Origin: an uncultured Alphaproteobacteria bacterium
GTDB taxonomy: Bacteria; Pseudomonadota; Alphaproteobacteria; Bin95
Reading direction: 5' to 3'
Assembly (NCBI GenBank): GCA_913060845.1
Contig: CAJXVF010000204.1
Coordinates: 1 to 5,591, forward strand
DNA: 5,591 nt
The translations under genes were made by a program, and so were the position numbers. The first letter of the stretch is position 1, and the number at the start of each line of letters is the position of its first letter. Below the pieces are notes generated by a model that saw only the letters and a list, made by a program, of their open reading frames with translations, searched no databases and was not told where the DNA came from. This document shows, in pieces, positions 1-5,551 of this stretch.

Positions 1-1
1 T

Positions 2-19
2 ATTCCCTACCAAGGGAAT
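2..19. repeat. Small perfect inverted repeat at the left contig end
   Basis: ATTCCCT (2-8) and AGGGAAT (13-19) form a 7-bp perfect stem around the loop ACCA. There is no following T-run on either strand within view, so it is not a convincing terminator. It lies in the ~80-base stretch that does not fit the acyl-CoA ligase and may belong to a joined, unrelated fragment. Confidence 0.45.
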
Positions 20-1511
20 CCCAAACGATTCAATCAAATCCAAATCCGCTCTAAGTCTTGCGGACGAGGAGATATTCCTCGGAGTGCTCGCCTGGAACAC
101 TTGGCGGTTGTTTGAGGTGATGCATGCCGTTCCTGGTGCGGTTGGGGTACTGCACACTGCCAATCCGCGCCTGCACGAAACTCATCTTGCCTACACGATT
201 AATCACTGTGGCGATCGGGCGGTGTTTGTTGACCTGGACTGCCTGCCGCTTGCAGAAGCGATTGGGCCGGATTGCCCAAGCGTTCGCCACTGGATCATCT
301 TGGCGGACAAGGCTGATATGCCGGAGACCTCCTTGCCAGGCGTCCTCTGCTACGAGGATTTGATTGAGGCAGGTGACACGGCCTTCGCTTGGCCAGACTT
401 TGACGAGCGCCGCGCATCGACGCTGTGTTTTACGTCGGCAACCACGGGGGAGCCGAAAGGCGTGCTCTACAGCCATCGCGGCACAGTGCTGAACGTGATG
501 ACTATCGCGGGCAAAAATGGCTGGAACTTAGGCAAGGGCGATTGTGTGCTTTGCGCCGCGCCATTCTTTCACTGCAACGGGTGGGGCATGCCGTATATGG
601 CACCGTTGGCGGGTGCAAAAATGGTTCTGCCGGGCCGCGTGGTGAGCCCCCAAGCGATGCTTGACCTGATCCGCGCCGAAGTCGTCACGCATTCCGGTGG
701 TGTGCCGACTGTGTTGATGGACCTGCTGGCCCAAGTTGAGAGCGATGGCGGCGATTTCGGGCCGTTGCAGCAATTATGGACGGGTGCCACTGCCCCGCCG
801 GAATCACTTTTGCGCCGGTTAGAAGCATTTGGGCCGAAAGTCGTGCATGCCTTCGGTATGACCGAAACGACTCAGGCGCTGACTGTCGCTGTTCCTAACC
901 CTAATGCTTCCGATGCCGCGCGCCGGGCAGAACAAATGACCCAAGGTCAGCCCATTTTCCTGACGGATGTGCGGGCTGTTAGCGAGGACGGTTTAGTTTT
1001 GCCGGCAGATGGAGAGAGTGTTGGGCTTTTGCAGGTACGCGGGCCATCGGTCGCTGCGGCCTATTTCAAACGGCCAGACCTGACGCCAGTGACGGCGGAT
1101 GGTTGGCTCGACACGGGCGATATCGGCTCGGTCGGCCCAGAAGGGCATATGCGCATTAGCGACCGGGCGAAGGATGCCATCAAGTCTGGCGGCGAGTGGA
1201 TCAGTTCCGTCGCGTTAGAAAACATCGCAGCAGGCTGCCCGGGCGTGGCAGAGGCCTGCTGTATTGGCGTTAATCACCCGCGCTGGCAGGAACGTCCATT
1301 GCTGCTGATCGTCCGTGTGGCTGGTGCTGATATCGACGAGGCAAGCTTGCGTATGTTCCTTGCAGGCAAAATCGCCAAATGGTGGATGCCAGATGCAGTA
1401 CGCTTCGTGGATAGCTTATCGCGCAATGGCGTCGGCAAAGTGCCGAAGGCCGCCCTCCGGGAACAATATCAGGCTGTGTTGCTGGCTGATCTTGGTAAGG
1501 GAGAGTCCTAG
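3..1511 (+). CDS. AMP-forming fatty-acyl-CoA ligase, 5'-partial
   Basis: Activates a fatty acid with ATP to an acyl-adenylate and transfers it to CoA; probably cytosolic and medium- or long-chain (FadD/AlkK-like), with substrate inferred only. The frame is open to the window edge, but recognisable homology begins only at about base 81 (GVLAWNTWR). Counting from the GTG at 84, the visible motifs are the P-loop [10 protein letters not shown] (residues 117-126), FGMTET (257-262), GWLDTGD (340-346), [15 protein letters not shown] (360-374) and a C-terminal GVGKVPK whose Lys452 fits the catalytic lysine. Family members are about 540 residues with LAWN near residue 70-75, so roughly 70 N-terminal residues are absent. 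GTG 84 lies inside a conserved strand and has no ribosome site, so it is not a real start. The P-loop has Ala where Gly is usual (TSGTTG). The stop overlaps that of the convergent ispH. The family is certain; the first 26 codons are probably not native. Confidence 0.9.
   Translation, partial: FPTKGIPNDSIKSKSALSLADEEIFLGVLAWNTWRLFEVMHAVPGAVGVLHTANPRLHETHLAYTINHCGDRAVFVDLDCLPLAEAIGPDCPSVRHWIILADKADMPETSLPGVLCYEDLIEAGDTAFAWPDFDERRASTLCFTSATTGEPKGVLYSHRGTVLNVMTIAGKNGWNLGKGDCVLCAAPFFHCNGWGMPYMAPLAGAKMVLPGRVVSPQAMLDLIRAEVVTHSGGVPTVLMDLLAQVESDGGDFGPLQQLWTGATAPPESLLRRLEAFGPKVVHAFGMTETTQALTVAVPNPNASDAARRAEQMTQGQPIFLTDVRAVSEDGLVLPADGESVGLLQVRGPSVAAAYFKRPDLTPVTADGWLDTGDIGSVGPEGHMRISDRAKDAIKSGGEWISSVALENIAAGCPGVAEACCIGVNHPRWQERPLLLIVRVAGADIDEASLRMFLAGKIAKWWMPDAVRFVDSLSRNGVGKVPKAALREQYQAVLLADLGKGES
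65..81. repeat. Short inverted repeat at the suspected join
   Basis: CGAGGA (65-70) and TCCTCG (76-81) pair perfectly around GATAT. The repeat ends exactly where similarity to the acyl-CoA ligase family begins. Short complementary stretches at such boundaries are common in amplification or assembly chimeras, so I read this as a possible junction mark and not a functional element. Confidence 0.4.
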
Positions 1512-2461
1512 TCCGTGACCACGAGCTCGCGCGGGAGCTTGAAGCGGATGGTTTCGTCAGCGACCCGAGTTTCTTCCACGGTGACATCAAACCGCGCGCG
1601 CGCTGCTTCAATCACTTCCTGCACCAATTGTTCCGGGGCCGACGCACCTGCGGAGAGGCCGACAGTTTGAACACTGTCGAACCAGGCCCAATCGATATCC
1701 GGTGCGCGGGCGATCAATCGGGCTTCTGCTGCGCCGGAAAGCTTTGCGACCTCAACCAGTCGGTTGGAGTTCGAAGAATTCGCAGCGCCCACGATCAGAA
1801 AGAGGTCTGTGTCCTTCGCGGCTGATTTGACCGCAGCTTGGCGATTGGTGGTCGCATAGCAGATATCCTCCTGCTTGGGCCCGGCGATATCGGGGAAGCG
1901 GCGGCTCAATGTGGCGATGATTTCGCTGGTGTCGTCCACTGAAAGTGTCGTCTGGCTGGCGAAAGCGAGGGACGCGCCTGCGGGCGGTGTCACAGTCTCA
2001 GCATCTTCGACAGTTTCTACTAGTGTCATCGCACCGTCAGGTAGTTGCCCCAGCGTGCCGATAACCTCCGGGTGTCCGGCATGGCCGATCAGCATGATAT
2101 GCCGACCTTGGGCACTGTGGCGCTCTGCTTCGCGGTGGACTTTGCTGACAAGCGGGCAGGTGGCGTCCACATAAATCATGTTGCGCGCCTGGGCTTCGGC
2201 TGGAACCGACTTCGGCACGCCATGGGCGGAGAAAATTACCGGGCGATCCGGTGGGCATTCTTCAATCTCGTCCACGAAGACCGCGCCCATATCCGCCAAC
2301 CTATCCACCACGAACCGGTTATGCACGATCTCATGGCGCACATAGACAGGTGCGCCCCAGCGCTCCAACGCGCGCTCAACAATTTCGATGGCGCGGTCAA
2401 CGCCTGCACAGAAGCCACGAGGGCCAGCGAGGCGGATGGTCAATGGCGGCAGGTTAGCCAT
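1508..2461 (-). CDS. ispH: 4-hydroxy-3-methylbut-2-enyl diphosphate reductase (IspH/LytB)
   Basis: Last step of the MEP pathway: reduces HMBPP to isopentenyl and dimethylallyl diphosphate using an Fe-S cluster; cytosolic. It has 317 residues, the normal length. The three conserved cluster cysteines are present: C18 in RGFCAGV, C102 in DATCPLV and C201 in [10 protein letters not shown]. Other active-site elements are visible: EIVHN (H46), SAHGVP (H80), GHAGHPEV (H130, E132), the diphosphate-binding NSSNSNRL (228-235) and [12 protein letters not shown] (267-278, with S274). The start ATG (2461-2459) gives the standard short N-terminus before the RGFCAG motif; no clear Shine-Dalgarno precedes it. 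The TAG stop overlaps the stop of the convergent acyl-CoA ligase within CTAG at 1508-1511, so any terminator must lie inside the opposite gene. The gene is divergent from the lipoprotein gene. Very confident. Confidence 0.97.
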   Translation of the reverse strand: MANLPPLTIRLAGPRGFCAGVDRAIEIVERALERWGAPVYVRHEIVHNRFVVDRLADMGAVFVDEIEECPPDRPVIFSAHGVPKSVPAEAQARNMIYVDATCPLVSKVHREAERHSAQGRHIMLIGHAGHPEVIGTLGQLPDGAMTLVETVEDAETVTPPAGASLAFASQTTLSVDDTSEIIATLSRRFPDIAGPKQEDICYATTNRQAAVKSAAKDTDLFLIVGAANSSNSNRLVEVAKLSGAAEARLIARAPDIDWAWFDSVQTVGLSAGASAPEQLVQEVIEAARARFDVTVEETRVADETIRFKLPRELVVTD

Positions 2462-2572
2462 GGCGGGTGCGCTTTCAATGTGGGTCTTATTCAGGAAGTG
2501 GACGGGTTCTGATTGCGGCGTCGGCTCCCTAAATATAGGGTGCGCTCGTGGTTATCCAGGCTCGGGGGCTTT
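2462..2572. promoter_or_regulatory. Divergent intergenic region, ispH / lipoprotein gene
   Basis: These 111 bases separate two divergent start codons and must hold both promoters if the starts are right. The one notable element is an imperfect palindrome, CCCTAAATATAGGG (2527-2540), with 5-bp arms. Read on the minus strand its centre contains TATATT, a reasonable -10 hexamer for ispH, but no good -35 sits 16-18 bases upstream. On the plus strand no convincing sigma-70 pair was found either. I see no small gene, hairpin terminator or riboswitch-like structure here. Confidence 0.35.
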
Positions 2573-3157
2573 ATGGAAACGCTTTCTAGGCGCAATCGTT
2601 GGGCTCATGGCCTGAAATGCGCGATTTTTATGTCTGCTATGGGGCTCGGCCTCGCGGCTTGTGGCGAATCGATCAATCCGTTTTCGAAGGATGTGATTGA
2701 CGTTGGCTGCCCGGCTATCGGTGCATTGAAGGAAGCCGAGGAGCTGACCCGGTTCCGCGATGGCCCTGGCCGTGACCTGACGGACGTGCGCTTTGAAGCG
2801 CGTATTGGCCGCACGGTCGGGAAATGCAAAGTCACCCAAAGCAAGCTTCTGGCGGAAGTAAACGCCGGGATCGAGCTGTTCGCCGAGCGTGGCCCTGCGC
2901 TGGACCGCGCAGTTGAGCCGCTGGAATATTTCATCGCCATTCAAGCGCCGAATGGTGAGATCGCGACCCGCCAATCCTTCACGGTGGACGTTGATTTCAG
3001 CAAAGGCCTGCAGGAAATCCGCAAGGTCGATTATTTGACCTTCGAAATCCCGAATGCCACCGCCGCAAATTTGCGTGGTTACAAGGTGTATTTCGGGATT
3101 CAGATGACCAAGCCTGAATGGGATTACGCGCTGCAAGCACGCAGTGGGCGGCGTTGA
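2573..3157 (+). CDS. Predicted lipoprotein of unknown function
   Basis: I do not recognise a named family. The 194-residue product starts with a lipoprotein signal: a basic n-region (SRRNR), a hydrophobic stretch (CAIFMSAMGLGL) and a lipobox LAAC, so lipidation is expected at Cys30 with Gly at +2 (possibly outer-membrane retained; inferred). The mature part has two further cysteines (in DVGCPAIG and VGKCKV) that could form a periplasmic disulfide. It is otherwise a mixed, soluble sequence with no further membrane segment. I chose ATG 2573 because the frame's only earlier start is a TTG at 2513, which would put about 50 residues before the lipid Cys. GGGGG at 2564-2568 is a weak ribosome site. 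The ATG at 2630 would remove the basic n-region. It diverges from ispH and ends 13 bases before the convergent cupin stop. Coding status is well supported; function unknown. Confidence 0.8.
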   Translation: METLSRRNRWAHGLKCAIFMSAMGLGLAACGESINPFSKDVIDVGCPAIGALKEAEELTRFRDGPGRDLTDVRFEARIGRTVGKCKVTQSKLLAEVNAGIELFAERGPALDRAVEPLEYFIAIQAPNGEIATRQSFTVDVDFSKGLQEIRKVDYLTFEIPNATAANLRGYKVYFGIQMTKPEWDYALQARSGRR

Positions 3158-3170
3158 ACAGGTCAATCAC

Positions 3171-3575
3171 TCAGCCTGAATAATCGGCGTCACTAACTTT
3201 CTCGAACCATTCTGTACCACCGCCATTGTCATCGGTTTCTGACATGGCTAAGTGCGTGAAGATGCGGTCTGGCGCTGCGCCGTGCCAATGGCGGACATTC
3301 GGCGGAATGATGGCTGTATCGCCAGGGCAGAGTTCCACAACCGGCTCCCCTTCGATCTGCACACGGCCAACGCCGTAGACGACCCAAAGTGTTTGTCCGA
3401 CGGGATGTTGGTGCCATGCAGTGCGCGCGCCCGGCGTAAAGGTGACGTTCGTTGCCCGCATCCGGGAAGGCGCTTCGCCGACCAGAACAGCATCCTGGTA
3501 GACTGTGCCGGTGAACATCTCTGCTGGGGCTTGCTTGGTGCCGCGGTCTTCAGCACGGTGGAGTTTGAGCTTCAA
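3171..3575 (-). CDS. Small metal-binding cupin, (R)-mandelonitrile-lyase-like family
   Basis: A single-domain cupin of 134 residues. Motif 1 is GARTAWHQHPVGQTLWVVYG (49-68), giving H55, H57 and Q61. Motif 2 is PGDTAIIPPNVRHWHGAAP (84-102), giving H96 and H98, with H108 following. Three His plus one Gln match the Mn-binding set known for bacterial cupin hydroxynitrile lyases, and the flanking FTPGART and HWHGA motifs are typical of that family. The family is mostly of unknown physiological role, so cyanohydrin chemistry is only one possibility; no signal peptide is visible. The start is TTG (3575-3573), supported by a perfect AGGAGG seven bases upstream. It lies 62 bases downstream of the ChrR gene on the same strand and is probably in the same operon, which would make it a stress-response gene. 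Its own promoter was not found. Confidence 0.9.
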   Translation of the reverse strand: MKLKLHRAEDRGTKQAPAEMFTGTVYQDAVLVGEAPSRMRATNVTFTPGARTAWHQHPVGQTLWVVYGVGRVQIEGEPVVELCPGDTAIIPPNVRHWHGAAPDRIFTHLAMSETDDNGGGTEWFEKVSDADYSG

Positions 3576-3582
3576 GGGATCG

Positions 3583-3588
3583 CCTCCT
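3583..3588 (-). promoter_or_regulatory. Consensus Shine-Dalgarno deciding a TTG start
   Basis: On the minus strand this reads AGGAGG, with seven bases to TTG 3575-3573. It is the strongest ribosome site in the window and fixes the cupin start. The family's conserved N-terminus also begins there, and no nearby ATG competes. Confidence 0.85.
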
Positions 3589-3596
3589 GAATATAT

Positions 3597-3615
3597 GTGT
3601 AACGCAATGCTACAC
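3597..3615. repeat. Dyad in the ChrR-cupin gap
   Basis: GTGTA (3597-3601) and TACAC (3611-3615) are perfect inverted arms of 5 bp, with a small inner GCA-A-TGC dyad slightly off centre. It sits eight bases upstream of the cupin Shine-Dalgarno in the 62-bp gap. It could be a weak operator or an RNA stem affecting cupin expression, or chance. There is no T-run, so a terminator is unlikely. Confidence 0.35.
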
Positions 3616-3637
3616 TCAGAAGGCGGCGCGTATAGGC

Positions 3638-4279
3638 CTAAATCTTGGCGAAACGCTGGATCATCCGGGGCAACCAGCTGCGGAAAACCAACGGGGCGTC
3701 TGTCACCGCAAGGCAGATGCAGGGGCCGTTTGGGCCGGATACAGGGGTGTGATCCACCGTTTCATCGGCGACTTCGATATCGCCTGCGTGGAATTCTTCA
3801 TCGCCATCGGCAAAGCTTCCGGCCAGCACCAAAGTTAACTCCAACCCCTGGTGCGTGTGCTGCGGCACGTCCTCACCCGGCGGGATAAAGAGCAGACGGG
3901 CGCGGGTTTCGTCGCCGGTTTCAATCAGATGCTGGCGAATGCCGCCACCAAGCGGACTCCACTTAACCGCATCAATATCACAGCCGAGATATTGGCGGAG
4001 TGGTGCCGGTGTGTTTGATCCCGCTACAACGTTCCCTGGTTGCTCTGCCTCGGCGCTTTCGGCGCGGGCCATGCAGGCTTCGAACGCGCCAGCGTCCATA
4101 GGCTCCGGCGGCATTTCTTCCAATGCTGCTGTGCCAATAGCTTCAAGCGCCCCATCGCGCTGACGGCAGCTGAGGCAATAGGTTAAATGGCTAGCAACAG
4201 CCAGCGACCAGCCTTCCGCCAGGGACCCGGCGGCATAGGCCAGAAGCAGGTCATCAGGGAGATGGTGGTGCCTGTCCAT
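3638..4279 (-). CDS. chrR: ChrR-type zinc-binding anti-sigma factor with C-terminal cupin
   Basis: Holds the cognate ECF sigma factor inactive in the cytoplasm and releases it on singlet oxygen or related stress (role known from Rhodobacter sphaeroides ChrR). It has 213 residues, full length. The N-terminal zinc anti-sigma domain shows H6, H31, C35 and C38 (HLTYCLSC). A linker (about 75-95) leads to a cupin domain with VPQHTHQGLELTLVL, giving H141, H143 and E147, and H177 in VDHTPV. These numbers are the same as I recall for the R. sphaeroides protein. The CICL cysteines (187, 189) are also kept. The start ATG (4279-4277) overlaps the sigma stop in TGATG and has GGAG seven bases upstream, so translation is coupled to the sigma gene. 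With all ligands intact it is predicted to be functional. Confidence 0.95.
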   Translation of the reverse strand: MDRHHHLPDDLLLAYAAGSLAEGWSLAVASHLTYCLSCRQRDGALEAIGTAALEEMPPEPMDAGAFEACMARAESAEAEQPGNVVAGSNTPAPLRQYLGCDIDAVKWSPLGGGIRQHLIETGDETRARLLFIPPGEDVPQHTHQGLELTLVLAGSFADGDEEFHAGDIEVADETVDHTPVSGPNGPCICLAVTDAPLVFRSWLPRMIQRFAKI

Positions 4280-4857
4280 CAGCTTTCTCCATGGGCGTTG
4301 CGATCAAGCAGCGTGTCCAGTCGCGCCAAAGCCAGGCGGATGCGGGATTTCACGGTGCCGATCGGCAATTGTAATTTTTCAGCGATAGCGGGGTGCGGGT
4401 CTTCCTCAAAGAAAGACAGCATGATGACCTCACGTTGCTTCTCGGGTAGTTCCGCCAATGCGCTTCTAACAGCTGCGATATCCTCTTGTTTAGAGGCTTG
4501 GCGGTCGGGCGCGGGTTCGGCGGCTGGTGTTAAAAGTGGATCATTGGGATCAAGTTCCGGGCGCTTGCGCCGTCGGATGCGGTCAATCATCTGATTACGC
4601 GCGATCCGGAATATCCAAGTGGAAGCGCTCGCCTTTTCGGGGTCAAAAAGCCCGGCTTTCCGCCAAAGCAGCGCCAAGGTTTCCTGGGCTATGTCCTCTG
4701 CCTGGCTGGGGCTAGAGCCTTGTCGCAGCAAGTAAGATTTCACCCTGGGGGCGAAGTGCGCGAACAAACGGCTGAACGCGTCCCGGTCGCCGGTCTCTGC
4801 GACTGCTAACAGTAGAGCCTCCCAGGGTTGTTTAGTGGCGCCGGCGGCGTCGCTCAT
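4279..4857 (-). CDS. rpoE: ECF RNA polymerase sigma factor, RpoE/ECF11-like partner of ChrR
   Basis: Directs RNA polymerase to stress promoters; activity set by the overlapping ChrR. The product is 192 residues. Region 2 spans about 25-98 (DAFSRLFAHFAPRVKSYLL, then EDIAQETLALLWRKA, then STWIFRIARNQMIDRIRRRKR, which contacts the -10). Region 4 spans about 125-182 (ALAELPEKQREVIMLSFFEE, then the helix-turn-helix AIAEKLQLPIGTVKSRIRLALARL, which contacts the -35). The linker is acidic and proline-rich. ATG 4857-4855 is the first possible start: an in-frame TGA lies two codons upstream. The ribosome site is weak. A TGATCT-N16-CGTACAC motif ends 30 bases before the ATG, suggesting autoregulation. 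First gene of the sigma/ChrR/cupin operon. Assignment to ECF11 rests on the ChrR partner and the motif; the rpoE name follows Rhodobacter usage. Confidence 0.95.
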   Translation of the reverse strand: MSDAAGATKQPWEALLLAVAETGDRDAFSRLFAHFAPRVKSYLLRQGSSPSQAEDIAQETLALLWRKAGLFDPEKASASTWIFRIARNQMIDRIRRRKRPELDPNDPLLTPAAEPAPDRQASKQEDIAAVRSALAELPEKQREVIMLSFFEEDPHPAIAEKLQLPIGTVKSRIRLALARLDTLLDRNAHGES

Positions 4858-4887
4858 GAGGTGTCAGTCTTTCCTGTTCGTCCTGGT

Positions 4888-4916
4888 GTGTACGGCCCCA
4901 GTCCTGGTTCAGATCA
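4888..4916 (-). promoter_or_regulatory. Putative ECF sigma promoter for the sigma/ChrR/cupin operon
   Basis: Read on the minus strand: TGATCT (4916-4911), 16 bases, CGTACAC (4894-4888). The start codon lies 30 bases further on, leaving a leader of roughly 25 bases. TGATC with CGTA is, from memory, the type of promoter used by ChrR-controlled ECF sigma factors. The same motif with identical spacing recurs facing the flavoprotein gene, which raises confidence considerably. Implies positive autoregulation. Confidence 0.75.
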
Positions 4917-4959
4917 GTCTAACGGAAAAACTATCTGCGTGATTTTCTCAGATGTTTTC
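4917..4959. other. Spacer between the twin promoters with AT-rich imperfect repeats
   Basis: These 43 bases part the two -35 elements and are more AT-rich than their surroundings. They include TTTTCTCAGATG (4943-4954), directly followed by TTTTCTGATCTG (4955-4966, running into the right-hand -35), matching at 9 of 12 positions. CAGAT (4949-4953) and ATCTG (4962-4966) also form inverted arms, and ATCTGCG occurs at 4933-4939 and 4962-4968. A second regulator could bind here, or the AT-rich stretch may simply aid promoter opening. No gene is visible in 4858-5015. Confidence 0.3.
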
Positions 4960-4988
4960 TGATCTGCGGGCTACGCCGCGCCGTAGAC
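4960..4988 (+). promoter_or_regulatory. Putative ECF sigma promoter for the flavoprotein gene
   Basis: TGATCT (4960-4965), 16 bases, CGTAGAC (4982-4988), then 27 bases to ATG 5016. It matches the minus-strand copy in the -35 hexamer, spacer length and six of seven -10 bases. Its -10 overlaps a small inverted repeat, CTACG (4971-4975) with CGTAG (4982-4986), absent from the other copy. Predicts that the flavoprotein is a direct member of the sigma regulon. Confidence 0.75.
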
Positions 4989-5015
4989 ATCACTGAAACC
5001 AACCAGGGCTTCCCC

Positions 5016-5551
5016 ATGTCGCTTGATGCGCTCAAAGATCATTCCGGCCAACGCCGGACTGCAGTTATAGGCGCCGGAGTTTCCGGGCTGGGCGCTGCCT
5101 ATGCGCTATCGAAAACCCATGCTGTGACGGTATTTGAGGCTGATCCACGCCTTGGCGGCCATGCGCGCACGCTGGAAGCTGGCCGGGATCAGACGGTTCC
5201 TGTCGATACTGGCTTCATCGTATTCAACTACCGCAATTATCCGCTGCTGACGGGCCTGTTCGCAGAGCTTGATACGCCGGTGAAGAAAAGTGACATGGCC
5301 TTCGCCGCCAGCATTGATGGCGGCCGCATCGAATATGGCTTGCATTCAACACCAGCGATCTTTGCCCAGAAAAGCAATCTAGTGCGGCCAGGTTTCTGGC
5401 GGATGCTGGCGGATATTCCTCGTTTTAATCGAGGCGTTAAAGCGCTGGCGAATGAGCCTGGGCTGACGCTTGGCGACGCGCTTGATCGCCTGAATATGGG
5501 CCAATGGCACCGGCAATATTTCCTGCTGCCGCTTTCGGGTGCCGTATGGAG
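5016..5551 (+). CDS. FAD-dependent amine-oxidase-like flavoprotein, 3'-truncated by adapter
   Basis: Flavoprotein oxidoreductase of the NAD(P)/FAD-binding amine-oxidase superfamily; substrate not shown. The first 178 residues are present of an expected 420-450. The Rossmann motif is AVIGAGVSGLGAAYAL (16-31), with Gly19, Gly21 and Gly24. Glu41 at the end of strand 2 (VTVFEAD) should bind the ADP ribose. LGGHARTL (47-54) and VDTGFIVFNYRNYP (63-76) are typical of the subfamily found beside cyclopropane-fatty-acid-synthase-like genes. No signal peptide is visible. ATG 5016 has AGGG seven bases upstream and a sigma-type promoter. Genes of this type belong to the RpoE/ChrR regulon in Rhodobacter sphaeroides, where related enzymes take part in unsaturated or furan fatty-acid modification (from memory). 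Residues read past base 5551 (SCLLYTSDAADE) are adapter, not protein. Confidence 0.9.

Noticed and set aside
2..19. Hairpin as a rho-independent terminator
   Set aside because: No T-tract follows on either strand, and the region may be chimeric.
84..86. GTG as the true start of the acyl-CoA ligase
   Set aside because: It falls within a conserved core strand, lacks a ribosome site, and about 70 family residues would be missing.
2045..2512. Long plus-strand frame opposite ispH
   Set aside because: It is antisense to ispH, whose conserved residues are complete, and resembles no family.
2513..2572. TTG start at 2513 adding 20 residues to the lipoprotein
   Set aside because: It would place about 50 residues before the lipid cysteine; ATG 2573 gives a normal signal peptide.
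2552..3166. 204-residue minus-strand frame opposite the lipoprotein
   Set aside because: No recognisable motif or ribosome site; the plus-strand frame has a lipobox and signal peptide.
3150..3180. Bidirectional terminator between the lipoprotein and cupin genes
   Set aside because: Only 4-bp stems such as TTGA/TCAA are visible and there is no T-run.
3590..3618. TATATT (3595-3590, minus strand) as a -10 for a separate cupin promoter
   Set aside because: The -35 position is poor (TGAGTG), and the transcript would start inside the Shine-Dalgarno.
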